The notes: a model not told the origin generated them from the letters alone. DNA of 64,000 nucleotides from Rickettsiaceae bacterium (GCA_024236375.1 JACKKP010000002.1:124001-188000), one strand, 5' to 3'. Shown: positions 36,088-45,424, counted from the stretch's first letter. Made by a program: numbers and translations.

Positions 36088-36813
36088 ATGAACTTAAAAG
36101 ATTTTGTTATTATAATTCCTTCACGAATTGGCTCAACTAGACTACCACGTAAGCCTCTAGTAAAAATAGGTGATAAATTATTAATAGAACATATTATATT
36201 AAATTTAAAAGATGATTTTGTAGATAATTTATATATTGCAACTGATTCACACGAAATTGCATCGTTAGTGGAGTCATTGGGTGTAAATTATATAATGACT
36301 GGAGAATGTAATACTGGTACTGATAGGGTTTATCAGGCATTTCAAAAATTAGGTAAAAAAGTCAAATATATAATAAATCTTCAAGGTGACATGCCTTTTG
36401 TAACACCACAACTCATTAAAAATATAGTGGAAAGACTTGAAAAAGGAGATTGTGATATTGCAACGGCGATAATTAAAACCGATAAACAAACAATTGAAAG
36501 TGAATCTAATGTTAGCGTAGTTATAGATAAAAATGATATTGCAATGTATTTTTCTCGTTGTCCTATTCCTTATAATAGTAAAGAATTTCATTATCACATG
36601 GGGGTATATGGTTTTTGTGCTGATGCTCTTACAAAATTTGTAAATCTTCCTCAAACAAAATATGAGCTGAGTGAAAAATTAGAGCAATTACGAGCTTTAG
36701 AAAATGGTATGAAAATAGGAGTGTGCATAGCAAATGAAGCCCCAATTTCTGTTGATACTGAAGAAGATTTAGCAAAAGCTATTCAATATTATAATAAACA
36801 ATTATCAAAATAA
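36088..36813 (+). CDS. kdsB: CMP-KDO synthetase (3-deoxy-manno-octulosonate cytidylyltransferase)
   Basis: KdsB activates Kdo as CMP-Kdo for the inner core of LPS. The 241-residue enzyme opens with the nucleotidyltransferase motif IIPSRIGSTRLPRKPL, and contains VNYIMTGECNTGTDR, INLQGDMPF and a terminal ELSEKLEQLRALENG-type stretch (residues ~190-205). The frame stays open 52 codons further upstream, but that would give an N-terminus with no family match, and the ATG at 36088 follows AAGG by 7 nt, so I use it. The presence of this gene implies a Kdo-containing LPS. It begins a plus-strand run with cca and a znuA-like gene. Confidence 0.96.
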   Translation: MNLKDFVIIIPSRIGSTRLPRKPLVKIGDKLLIEHIILNLKDDFVDNLYIATDSHEIASLVESLGVNYIMTGECNTGTDRVYQAFQKLGKKVKYIINLQGDMPFVTPQLIKNIVERLEKGDCDIATAIIKTDKQTIESESNVSVVIDKNDIAMYFSRCPIPYNSKEFHYHMGVYGFCADALTKFVNLPQTKYELSEKLEQLRALENGMKIGVCIANEAPISVDTEEDLAKAIQYYNKQLSK

Positions 36814-36827
36814 CTTGATTATATAAA

Positions 36828-38036
36828 ATGAAGGTAATAAAAAAATGTCTAAAGATTAATTCACCGAATTATCTAAGATTACTTGAAATACTTACACAAA
36901 ATGGTGGCTATGCACGTGTAGTCGGAGGGGCAGTACGTAATTGTTTATTATCTATTCCAGCTAATGATATTGATATTGCTACTAATTTATTACCAACTCA
37001 AGTTATAGATATTTTATATAAAGAGGGAATCAAAATTATCCCAACTGGTATAGATCATGGTACTGTTAGTGCTCTTTTTACTGATGAGATAATCCAAATT
37101 ACCACACTACGTAAAGATATTAAATGTTTTGGACGCAAAGCAGAGGTCACTTTTACAGACTCATTTTACGAAGATGCAACACGCCGTGACTTCACCATAA
37201 ATGCCCTGAGTTATTGTGTATTTAAAGAAGAAATTTATGATTATTTTGATGGTATAAGCGATTTAAATACTAAAATAGTAAAATTCATAGGAAATGCTGA
37301 AGAACGTATTAACGAAGATTATCTGAGGATATTACGTTTTTTTCGTTTTTCACACCGATTTGCAAAAAAGCTTGACCAAGCTGCTCTAGATGCATGTATA
37401 AAACTCAAAGAAAAGCTTCTATCTTTGTCGCATGAACGCATCAAGTCTGAAATGGATCTGATATTATCCGCACAAGGTAATGAAGATATTCTACAAAAAA
37501 TATATGAAACAGGTATTTTAAATATTATTTATCCAGGAAGTAATTATACATTTTCGCTACAACAAAATCTATTAACCGCAGTAAAATTTTATCAATGTAG
37601 CGATCATTTAACGCGGCTAGCATCATATAGTTTAATATTTTCCTCGGTTAAAATGTTAAATATTAAATTCTTATTAAATTTACGTTTTTCAAAAAGTGAA
37701 GCAACTACTATTATATCTTTCATTAATTTTTGTACTAATATTCAGAATGAACTACATACTAGACTAAACTTAGTGTATGCAGGATTGGAGGATTATTGTA
37801 TTTTTTTTGCACTTGCAGAAATTACTACTGGACAAATAGATCTAATTAGGAAACAATTTACTCAACTACAACTTAGCGCAAAGCCAGTATTTCCTATTAA
37901 TGGTAATGATTTGAAGGCAAAAAATATTAATATCAAAAATATTGGTACCATATTAACAGACTTAAAGACAAAATGGGCAGCGAGTAATTTCACTTTAAAT
38001 AAAGAAGATTTAATCACATTATTGAACAAACTATGA
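36828..38036 (+). CDS. cca: CCA tRNA nucleotidyltransferase/poly(A) polymerase family
   Basis: This class II nucleotidyltransferase adds or repairs the 3' CCA of tRNAs. The head domain has VVGGAVRNCLL (residues ~31-41) and the catalytic carboxylates Asp47 and Asp49 in NDIDIAT; the RRDFTINAL and ERINEDYLRILRFFRF motifs follow. Length of 402 aa fits the alphaproteobacterial form. Both tRNAs in the window already encode CCA, so a repair role is likely. It overlaps the next gene by 4 nt (ATGA). Poly(A) polymerase activity cannot be excluded. Confidence 0.93.
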   Translation: MKVIKKCLKINSPNYLRLLEILTQNGGYARVVGGAVRNCLLSIPANDIDIATNLLPTQVIDILYKEGIKIIPTGIDHGTVSALFTDEIIQITTLRKDIKCFGRKAEVTFTDSFYEDATRRDFTINALSYCVFKEEIYDYFDGISDLNTKIVKFIGNAEERINEDYLRILRFFRFSHRFAKKLDQAALDACIKLKEKLLSLSHERIKSEMDLILSAQGNEDILQKIYETGILNIIYPGSNYTFSLQQNLLTAVKFYQCSDHLTRLASYSLIFSSVKMLNIKFLLNLRFSKSEATTIISFINFCTNIQNELHTRLNLVYAGLEDYCIFFALAEITTGQIDLIRKQFTQLQLSAKPVFPINGNDLKAKNINIKNIGTILTDLKTKWAASNFTLNKEDLITLLNKL

Positions 38037-38872
38037 TCACACGCTTAATTCTTATTATATTATTTTTATCTCAATCTGCACTTGCAACTGAGCCAGTAAA
38101 GATCATTACTACTATTACTCCTTTGGCATCTATTATTTCAATGATATTAGGCAATGATGCAGATATTAGCGCCATTAATAATATGTCAGGCTGCCCGCAT
38201 CATTATAGTTTTAAATTTAGCGATCGAGAAAAAATAAATTCTGCAGATTATTTTATTTATATAGATCGATATTTTGACAATCCTATAGCTAATGCTCCTA
38301 GGGAAATTATAAAGCATAAAATTGAAATAAGTAAGTTTAAATCAATCAATTTTCGTGTTCATAATAACGAGATAAATTGGCATTTTTGGTTAGATTTAAA
38401 TAATGTAATTGCATTATGCAAAGAATTATCATCTATTTTCTCTGACAATATGCCACATTTAAAATCTAAAATAATCAAAAACACTAATGATACGATCCAA
38501 AAACTGCAAGATTTACAACAATATAAAACCGATAATTTAAAATCCATTGCACCTTTATTGATTACAACTGATTCACTAGAGCATTTCTTTAATGGACTTG
38601 ATTTAGATGTTACCTCTATATATCAAAACTCAATGCAAAGCTTGAGTCAATATCATCAACTTGAAAATTTACTAAAAAATACCTCTAAAAAATATGTAAT
38701 TGTAACGGATATCAAACAAAATTCTCATTTATATAAAAAATACAAGCTAGATATTATACAATTAGACTCAGAAAATTGGCATTTTGATAAAGATAAAGAT
38801 CAATATAAAAATTTATTCATAAAAAATTATTTATTAATGATTAATCAATTAAAAAAATTCAAGCAACAATAG
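38033..38872 (+). CDS. ZnuA-like periplasmic metal-binding protein
   Basis: A 279-residue solute-binding protein of the zinc/manganese ABC type. It has a signal peptide (residues 1-18, ALA cleavage) followed by IITTITPLASI. Metal ligands at the usual places are His56 in CPHHYSFKFSD and His117 in NWHFWLD; the third His position appears to be Thr in ITTDSLEHFF, although a His lies three residues further on. No permease or ATPase genes are adjacent. The long poly-His loop of some ZnuA proteins is missing. Zinc is the likely substrate but not proven. Confidence 0.85.
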   Translation: MITRLILIILFLSQSALATEPVKIITTITPLASIISMILGNDADISAINNMSGCPHHYSFKFSDREKINSADYFIYIDRYFDNPIANAPREIIKHKIEISKFKSINFRVHNNEINWHFWLDLNNVIALCKELSSIFSDNMPHLKSKIIKNTNDTIQKLQDLQQYKTDNLKSIAPLLITTDSLEHFFNGLDLDVTSIYQNSMQSLSQYHQLENLLKNTSKKYVIVTDIKQNSHLYKKYKLDIIQLDSENWHFDKDKDQYKNLFIKNYLLMINQLKKFKQQ

Positions 38873-39004
38873 ATATTGCTATATAAATAAGTAAATTGCA
38901 TTATATCTAAAATACTTGAAATAAAACCAAAAGAAATTATAGCAGGTATTCGAAGTCTCTATCAAAACTATATATAATAAATTATATAACCTTGACATTA
39001 TAGA

Positions 39005-42000
39005 ATGAGCTTACAACAGATCAACGCTTCTGATCCCTCTTCTTCAATTTGGGTATCAGCTTCAGCTGGCACTGGTAAAACCAAAATATTAACCGATAGA
39101 GTATTACGGTTATTATTAACAGGCGCTAAATTAAACAAAATATTATGTCTGACTTTTACTAACGCAGCCGCTAACGAAATGAAAGAGCGGATTATTAATA
39201 CAATATTTAGATGGTCTATTTTACCTAAGAGCGAACTTAATTTGGAGCTAAAAAATACACAAGGCACAGTACCTTCACAAGAACAATTAAACTTAGCAAG
39301 TGATTTATATGAACAGTATTTGCGTTCTGAGAATAGTCTAAATGTACAAACTATACACTCATTTTGTCAAAAACTTTTGAAGCAATTTCCGATTGAAGCT
39401 GGCATATCACCTCATTTCCAAATTATTGATGAAATTCAGGAACAAGCTTTACTAAATGAAGTCAAAACCATTATTCTGCGTCACCATGATTTAGAAATTA
39501 TCAGTAAATATTTAATTACTAATTTTCATGAATTAATTATTGATGAAATATTTAACGAGATTATCCAAAATAAACATCTGTTTGTAAAGAATTATTTGGA
39601 AACTAATATTCTTTCTGTTTCGCAGCACTTAATCAATGAGCTGTCAAAAGCTCCAGAAACATATTTTACTGAATTTACAGATCATCCTATTCTACAAGAT
39701 GTTTTCGAATCTCAAGCAACATTTAATAAAATTAAAAATCTTTTTCTCACTGAGCAAGGTACAATCAGGAAATATTTGCGAGTAAATTTAAAAAAAGATT
39801 CAATCGGCTATAAAAAATTATTAGATTTACAGAAAGATTTTTATCAAAAAACTCAAATTATAAAGGATCAACAAATACAATATTTTTCATCTATCATAGA
39901 ATTATTAAGCAATGTGTTGATCTCACAATATGAAAATATTAAACTACAGAAAGCTCTATTAGATTACGATGATTTAATAGACAAAACCTGCAAATTACTT
40001 AATAACAGCAATGCAAAAGAATGGATATTATATAAATTAGATGGTTTTATTGATCATTTATTAGTTGATGAAGCACAAGATACTAGTGCCAATCAGTGGA
40101 AAATTATTAACTCTTTAATTACTGAATTTTATTCTGGTGAAGGAGCTGAGAAAGAAAATCGTACAATTTTTGTGGTCGGTGATGCCAAACAATCTATTTT
40201 TAGTTTTCAAGGCGCCCAGTTAGAGATATTTGTTAAAACTAATATCCAGCTAGCAGAAAAAATCTATTATGCTAATAAGAAATTTAGTAATATTAATTTA
40301 GAAATTTCTTACCGTTCTGGACAAGAGATATTAGATATAGTTTACAACACATTTTATGATCAGCAACGTTATGCCCCCTTCTCTTTTTCTATGCCAATTA
40401 GCTATCTAGAAGCCTTTAAGAAAAACATTAAATCTTCTGTAGAGTTATGGCCTTTATGCCGAACAGAAAATCCAGAAAAAGAGTTCTGGCCTATCAAGAA
40501 GAATATAATTGCTACAACTTCTCCGCAGACTATTTTAGCACATAAAATTGCCTCTAATATAAAAAATATCATTAATAGTAAAGTCATTTTATCCTCAACG
40601 CAAAAACCTGTACGCCTTCAAGATATTATGATTTTATTCAGAAAACGTGATGAGTTGGTAAAACAAGTGATCAAGGCCCTCGAAGAAAATAACCTCAATG
40701 TATCAGGACTAGATAGAATTAATTTAAAAGAAAATATGGCAGTACAAGATTTACTTACCATAGCACGTTTTGTTATTAATCCTGATGATGATTTAAATTT
40801 AGCTTCATTACTTCAAAGTCAGATTATAGGCTTCACTACAAAAGAATTAGAGCAACTTGCTTCGAAGAGGTCAACCTCAATATGGCAATATTTATCTTTA
40901 AATGATAATCAATATGAGGATATATATAGAAAATTATCAGAATTTAACACTCTATATACAAAAACAAATATATTAGAATTTTTCCAATATATTACTGACG
41001 TAATGGGTTATAGAAAATTATTAGGATTCAAAAACAAAAATGCCAGTGAGGATGCCATTAATGAGTTATTATATATATGTGAAAATTATATGATTCAAAA
41101 TGGTAATTCTTTACAAAAATTTTTACTATGGCTAGAGAGTATTAATTCTTCAATCAAGAGTGAAAATTTAGGTGAAGATCAAGTACAAATCATGACTGTA
41201 CATGGAGCAAAAGGTTTACAAGCGCCAATAGTAATAATATGTGATACTACCTCTATACCTACTAATAATAACCGTTTTTTTTGGACGGAAAATCAAGATT
41301 TAGTTATAACACGGCATGCAGATGATAATAGTGAATATATACAAGATCTCAAAAAAGAAGCTAAAAAGCGCAGCTATGCTGAATATCTCAGGTTATTATA
41401 TGTCGCAATGACCCGTGCTGAGGAAAAGTTAATTATATGCGGCTACCAAACTAATCAGGCAGTTCATGATGATTGTTGGTATAAGGTAATTAGCAAAACT
41501 ATGCAAAGACTTGGTTCTGCCTTAGAAGATGGGACATTAATATATGGTACAAATGAACTAAGTTATATTACAGAGAATAATGTGGATCCTAAAACGCAAA
41601 ATATTCTTTACTTCTATCCACAGAATATTAGTACAAAATTAATAACAAAATCAGACAAAAGTAACAATATTATTCATACTAACTCACCACTAACCTCAGG
41701 TAATCCTCTAGAATATGGTCTTGTTTTCCATAAAATATTAGAAGATAGTATAAGCAGCAATATGCTACATAAAATGCCTCAGCACCCTTTTATCAAATCA
41801 TTAACATTATCAGAACAATCCAGAATATTATGTAGTATTGAGAAGATCCTTGCTAATACAGAATTTAAAGAATTACTTAAACTAAAAACTATCACTGAAA
41901 TAAATATTGGTACTATAACAGATACTGATTCAATTGAATTAAAGCGTATAGATTTAATGATTTGTGACGGAGAACGAGTCATAATTATTGATTATAAATC

Positions 42001-42160
42001 AGATCTACATCCTGCATCTGATGTTTATACTGTACCAGTAATATACGTACAGCAATTAGCAAATTATAAAAACATATGTGAGTTAGTATATCCATCAAAG
42101 AAAATTATAACTAAAATATTATGGCTGGAAAATGGCCAATTAATGGATATACATAATTAA
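39005..42160 (+). CDS. addA: Double-strand break repair helicase-nuclease AddA
   Basis: AddA, with AddB, resects DNA ends and loads RecA, replacing RecBCD in alphaproteobacteria. The 1051-residue protein has UvrD-type helicase motifs: Walker A ASAGTGKTK (residues 20-27), LCLTFTNAAANEMKERI, the Walker B-like LLVDEAQDTS, VGDAKQSIFSFQGA, IMTVHGAKGLQAPIV and LLYVAMTRAEEKL. Near residue 995 the nuclease core IIIDYKSD follows IDLMICDG. The usual partner addB is not beside it in this window. Preceded by 130 bp of noncoding DNA and followed by a hairpin. Confidence 0.94.
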   Translation: MSLQQINASDPSSSIWVSASAGTGKTKILTDRVLRLLLTGAKLNKILCLTFTNAAANEMKERIINTIFRWSILPKSELNLELKNTQGTVPSQEQLNLASDLYEQYLRSENSLNVQTIHSFCQKLLKQFPIEAGISPHFQIIDEIQEQALLNEVKTIILRHHDLEIISKYLITNFHELIIDEIFNEIIQNKHLFVKNYLETNILSVSQHLINELSKAPETYFTEFTDHPILQDVFESQATFNKIKNLFLTEQGTIRKYLRVNLKKDSIGYKKLLDLQKDFYQKTQIIKDQQIQYFSSIIELLSNVLISQYENIKLQKALLDYDDLIDKTCKLLNNSNAKEWILYKLDGFIDHLLVDEAQDTSANQWKIINSLITEFYSGEGAEKENRTIFVVGDAKQSIFSFQGAQLEIFVKTNIQLAEKIYYANKKFSNINLEISYRSGQEILDIVYNTFYDQQRYAPFSFSMPISYLEAFKKNIKSSVELWPLCRTENPEKEFWPIKKNIIATTSPQTILAHKIASNIKNIINSKVILSSTQKPVRLQDIMILFRKRDELVKQVIKALEENNLNVSGLDRINLKENMAVQDLLTIARFVINPDDDLNLASLLQSQIIGFTTKELEQLASKRSTSIWQYLSLNDNQYEDIYRKLSEFNTLYTKTNILEFFQYITDVMGYRKLLGFKNKNASEDAINELLYICENYMIQNGNSLQKFLLWLESINSSIKSENLGEDQVQIMTVHGAKGLQAPIVIICDTTSIPTNNNRFFWTENQDLVITRHADDNSEYIQDLKKEAKKRSYAEYLRLLYVAMTRAEEKLIICGYQTNQAVHDDCWYKVISKTMQRLGSALEDGTLIYGTNELSYITENNVDPKTQNILYFYPQNISTKLITKSDKSNNIIHTNSPLTSGNPLEYGLVFHKILEDSISSNMLHKMPQHPFIKSLTLSEQSRILCSIEKILANTEFKELLKLKTITEINIGTITDTDSIELKRIDLMICDGERVIIIDYKSDLHPASDVYTVPVIYVQQLANYKNICELVYPSKKIITKILWLENGQLMDIHN

Positions 42161-42165
42161 ACCTT

Positions 42166-42190
42166 AAGTAAGTCTATATCCGACTTACTT
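42166..42190 (+). terminator. Terminator-like hairpin after addA
   Basis: AAGTAAGTC (42166-42174) and GACTTACTT (42182-42190) pair perfectly around a 7-nt loop, 6 bp after the addA stop. The T-run is short (CTTTA), so termination may be partial. Confidence 0.6.
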
Positions 42191-42290
42191 TATCAAGTTT
42201 TAACTTAAGATTTAATTTGACAACCAATATTTCTTGTTATAACGTGATATTCAAGAAGTAAATTTTTATTAAAAATATCAAGAAGAATTT

Positions 42291-42569
42291 ATGCATACAC
42301 AAAACAGAACTAAATTGGATTTAGGACCTTATCATAATGGCTTTTGGTATGGTAAAATTGCAGGAACGATCGCTAGTGCAGCAGGTATATGGGCAGCATC
42401 TGCGGGAGGAATGTTAACACTTACGGCCCCTCCTCTTATAATGTTAGGTATATTTTCCAGCTGTATTAGTTATTTAGCAGGCGGCGTTGTTGGAGGATTT
42501 CTAGGATCTCATAAAGCTAAAAGCGTTACATTCTCAGCTTACCAACAAGCATCAGAGACCCACTCTTAA
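42291..42569 (+). CDS. Small Gly-rich membrane protein, apparently truncated by a stop
   Basis: The 92-residue product has a polar start with GPYHNGFWYGKI and two small-residue-rich membrane hairpins (about residues 25-43 and 48-72, with GGMLTLTAPPLIMLG and LAGGVVGGFLGS) like glycine-zipper proteins. The frame stays open after its TAA for another 36 codons (42570-42677) with a charged, coding-like sequence including RENWTRETLEQIYPEAQ, and then ends at TAG. This suggests the original protein was about 128 aa long. A paralogue lies at 43159-43695. Function unknown. Confidence 0.55.
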   Translation: MHTQNRTKLDLGPYHNGFWYGKIAGTIASAAGIWAASAGGMLTLTAPPLIMLGIFSSCISYLAGGVVGGFLGSHKAKSVTFSAYQQASETHS

Positions 42570-42724
42570 ACTAATGAGAATGTATTAGCAACTCAAGCTG
42601 AACGAGAAAATTGGACTAGAGAGACTTTAGAACAAATATATCCCGAAGCTCAGAACGCAAATCGTGAAATCAGTATATAGCTAAGATCATATAAAAGAGT
42701 CATAGTATAAGAGTAGGAGTTGTA

Positions 42725-43069
42725 GTGGCCGAAACAGCAGTGGCTATAGTCCACTATTGCTCATCTGATACAGGCAAAAAAACCTTAGAAAAAATTGGAG
42801 ACAAAATTGGAGACAAAGTGCCTGATCTAATCGACAAATTAATTCCTGAACCAACTAAAAAAGTAAGTGATCAATCGCCGCAAGGTGCCACCACTTATAG
42901 TCAATCTACTTATAACTACTCTGGATATAATCACTCTGGATATAATCACTCTGGGTATAATCAATCTGCTGGATGGACGGCTCCGAGGGAAAATAATACA
43001 GACGCTTCAGGTGACAGTAATAAACTGATGGGAAACACTGCAAACAATTTTCCATTGCTAGAAGGTTAA
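42725..43069 (+). CDS. Small Tyr/Asn/Ser-rich repeat protein, GTG start
   Basis: A 114-residue protein of unknown function. I accept the GTG start because AGGAG precedes it by 5 nt and no ATG is near. The first ~50 residues form a helical basic/acidic segment with the tandem KIGDKIGDKV. Residues ~60-80 are a pentapeptide array, SGYNH-SGYNH-SGYNQ, after a degenerate first unit, and the rest is polar and disordered-looking. It sits between two Gly-rich membrane paralogues and may act with them. Confidence 0.55.
   Translation: MAETAVAIVHYCSSDTGKKTLEKIGDKIGDKVPDLIDKLIPEPTKKVSDQSPQGATTYSQSTYNYSGYNHSGYNHSGYNQSAGWTAPRENNTDASGDSNKLMGNTANNFPLLEG
42905..42964 (+). repeat. 15-bp tandem repeat within a gene
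   Basis: Three near-perfect units of TCTGGATATAATCAC begin at 42920, 42935 and 42950; a weaker first unit is at 42905. They encode the SGYNH array. Copy number may vary among strains by slipped-strand mispairing. Confidence 0.8.
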
Positions 43070-43158
43070 TTGCTAAAAGGTTAATTGTAATTGACAATAT
43101 ATTAATAACTGATATTTTTAAACAGTAATTCAACTAAGAATTTTTTATTAGCTTTTAT

Positions 43159-43695
43159 ATGTGCTTACCTAATCAAACTCCAGATTGCTCACAAACTATT
43201 ACATGGCATCGTACGCCTTACTCAATCGGTTTTGATGGAGGCAAAATTACTGGAAGTGTTGGGTCCATGCTTATTATACACGCGATATGCCAAATAAATA
43301 CCATAACTCTTGCAACTCCACTTATGATCATGATCTACTTATTTTCTGGCGGCGTGGGCTACATCAGTGGAGGCTTTGGGGGGGCAGAGCTATCTAAGAT
43401 GTGGCATCAACAAAATCCTCCAGGTGAAGCCGTAAGCTCTATACCAGGACTATTAGGGGGAGGGATATTAGGAAGTATAGTAGGTGCAATAGCGGGGACC
43501 ATCTATATGGCATCGTTCCTTGCCTCAATTTATTATTCTGATCCATCTAAGCACACAGAAAACAATTCTGAAATTACTATAAGATTACCTGACAACTTCT
43601 TTAATTCGTCAGAAGATACAGCAGAAAAAAGTATTGAAAATACTGTCAATTTACCAGGCGAGGTTTCAGAATCCAATACTGTGAATTGTGATTGA
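43159..43695 (+). CDS. Gly-rich membrane protein, paralogue of the gene at 42291
   Basis: A 178-residue protein with the same plan as the shorter upstream gene: a polar N-terminus with TPYSIGFDGGKITGS, then hydrophobic hairpins with LATPLMIMIYLFSGGVGYISGGFGGAEL, and a further small-residue helix LLGGGILGSIVGAIAGTIYMASF (all between residues ~25 and 130). The last 50 residues are polar and acidic. Such Gly-zipper proteins can insert in membranes and oligomerise; no specific family is recognised. The local base composition is slightly richer in G than the neighbourhood. Confidence 0.6.
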   Translation: MCLPNQTPDCSQTITWHRTPYSIGFDGGKITGSVGSMLIIHAICQINTITLATPLMIMIYLFSGGVGYISGGFGGAELSKMWHQQNPPGEAVSSIPGLLGGGILGSIVGAIAGTIYMASFLASIYYSDPSKHTENNSEITIRLPDNFFNSSEDTAEKSIENTVNLPGEVSESNTVNCD

Positions 43696-43761
43696 GGAAA
43701 AATGATATTTCACAAATAATTTTTAGCAGTTCTGAGTGATACAAGGTTCAAACAGGATAGA

Positions 43762-44805
43762 TTAATTATTATCCAGAAATAATTCCTCTTGAACATTATT
43801 CAGACCTACTGGAGCGTTTATACCTAAATGTTTAAAAGCATTAGCCGTCAGTACACGACCACGTGGCGTCCTTTGTACCATTCCTATCTGAATTAAAAAC
43901 GGTTCTATAGTTTCCTCAATAGCATCTTTTTGCTCTGATAACGCAGCCGCAATAGTTTCAACGCCGACAGGCCCGCCATTATAATTATCAGCAATAAATT
44001 TGATATAACGGTAATCATTGCTATCTAAGCCCATCTTATCTACTTCTAGTCTATATAATGATTTACTAGCAATATTTTCATCAATAACACCATGGTTTTC
44101 TACAACAGAAAAATCTCTTACTCTTTTCAACAATCGTAGTGCGATACGTGGAGTACCACGAGAACGCATTGCAATTTCGTGAGCTCCTTGCTTAGTGATA
44201 TTAATGTTCAAAATTGCAGCTGCTCTGTTAATCACTAAAACTAATTCTTCTGTTTTATAAAAATTAAGCCGAAGCGGTATACCAAAGCGATCCCGTAGTG
44301 GATTGCTAATTAACCCAAGCCTAGTAGTAGCACCAATTAAAGTAAATTTAGGTAAATCTATTCTGACAGAACGAGCACTTGGTCCATCACCTATTATAAT
44401 ATCTAAGAAAAAATCCTCCATAGCAGAATATAAGATTTCTTCTATATTATTAGGAAGACGATGAATCTCATCAATAAAAAGTACATCTTGAGGAGCAAGA
44501 TTAGTTAAAAGAGCTGCTAATTCAGCTTTTTTTGATAATGCAGGGCCGGAGGTCGCTCTAAAATTAACATTCATTTCTTTGGAAATGATATTAGCTAAAG
44601 AAGTTTTACCCAAACCAGGCGGTCCATAAAAAAGTGTATGATCCAAAGATTCTTTACGATTCTGAGCAGCTTTAATAAATACTGTCAAATTTGCTTTTAC
44701 CTGTTCTTGACCTATAAAATCTTGCAATAAATTAGGCCGAATTGGTGAATCTATGTTCTCTGTTTCCAAAATATCTGGTGATAAAATATTATTTTTATTT
44801 TGCAT
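43762..44805 (-). CDS. ruvB: Holliday junction helicase motor RuvB
   Basis: RuvB is the hexameric AAA+ motor that drives branch migration at Holliday junctions. The 347-residue protein has Walker A GPPGLGKTS (61-69), Walker B VLFIDEIHRLP, sensor 1 LIGATTR and the arginine finger region LRDRFGI. The C-terminal winged helix with GPVGVETIAAALSE is present. It begins 1 bp after the ruvA stop, so the pair is coupled. ruvC is not adjacent. Confidence 0.97.
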   Translation of the reverse strand: MQNKNNILSPDILETENIDSPIRPNLLQDFIGQEQVKANLTVFIKAAQNRKESLDHTLFYGPPGLGKTSLANIISKEMNVNFRATSGPALSKKAELAALLTNLAPQDVLFIDEIHRLPNNIEEILYSAMEDFFLDIIIGDGPSARSVRIDLPKFTLIGATTRLGLISNPLRDRFGIPLRLNFYKTEELVLVINRAAAILNINITKQGAHEIAMRSRGTPRIALRLLKRVRDFSVVENHGVIDENIASKSLYRLEVDKMGLDSNDYRYIKFIADNYNGGPVGVETIAAALSEQKDAIEETIEPFLIQIGMVQRTPRGRVLTANAFKHLGINAPVGLNNVQEELFLDNN

Positions 44806-44806
44806 C

Positions 44807-45424
44807 TTATGATTTATTTTTTAGGGCTAAACGGATTAGGTCACTAATATTCATATCAGAATTTTCTGCTAATATATTACTCACCCTTGAACGTGCTTCA
44901 AATTGACTGAGACCAAGATTGGTCAGAGCAATGATCGCATCATTTGATACATTATTTTCAATTTTACTATTGATTTTAGCGCCCGCAGTTGATTTTGAAT
45001 TAATAAATTGGCTTATATTAGTAGAAATTAATTTATCTTTTAATTCTGTGATAATCCTCTCAGCTAATTTTTTACCAACCCCAGATATATTGTGAAAAGA
45101 TATTTTATCTTCTCTATCTAAAGCTAATTGGATCTCTTCAGGGGCCATTTGAGATAAAATAGATAAAGCCATTCTAGTACCAACTCCCTTAACTGAACGC
45201 AATATATTAAAAGCATTTTTTTCCTCTGCATTACTAAAACCATATAAATGAATATGATCTTCTCTTACATAAGTTTCAATTAATACTTCATAAAACTGCC
45301 CTATTTCTAAGCTCATTAAAGTTCTCTTTGAAGCAAAAACTTGGTATCCAACACCTGCTACATCAATTATAAAGTGATCTTCACAAATAAAGTCAATATT
45401 TCCCTTTAATTTACCTATCATCAA
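44807..45424 (-). CDS. ruvA: Holliday junction DNA-binding protein RuvA
   Basis: RuvA tetramers bind the four-way junction and recruit RuvB. The 205-residue protein starts MIGKLKG (here after one additional Met), has the acidic loop region VREDHIHLYGF, the two helix-hairpin-helix elements around VKGVGTRMALSIL and ISGVGKKLAERII, and the C-terminal RuvB-contact domain after a variable linker. It lies 59 bp from a divergent MFS gene. Confidence 0.96.
   Translation of the reverse strand: MMIGKLKGNIDFICEDHFIIDVAGVGYQVFASKRTLMSLEIGQFYEVLIETYVREDHIHLYGFSNAEEKNAFNILRSVKGVGTRMALSILSQMAPEEIQLALDREDKISFHNISGVGKKLAERIITELKDKLISTNISQFINSKSTAGAKINSKIENNVSNDAIIALTNLGLSQFEARSRVSNILAENSDMNISDLIRLALKNKS

Noticed and set aside
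42567..42569. Recoding (selenocysteine or pyrrolysine) at the in-frame stop
   Set aside because: The codon is TAA, which is not used for either residue; a nonsense mutation is simpler.
42905..42964. CRISPR-like array
   Set aside because: Units are 15 bp, contiguous without spacers, and encode an in-frame pentapeptide repeat. No cas genes are present in the window.
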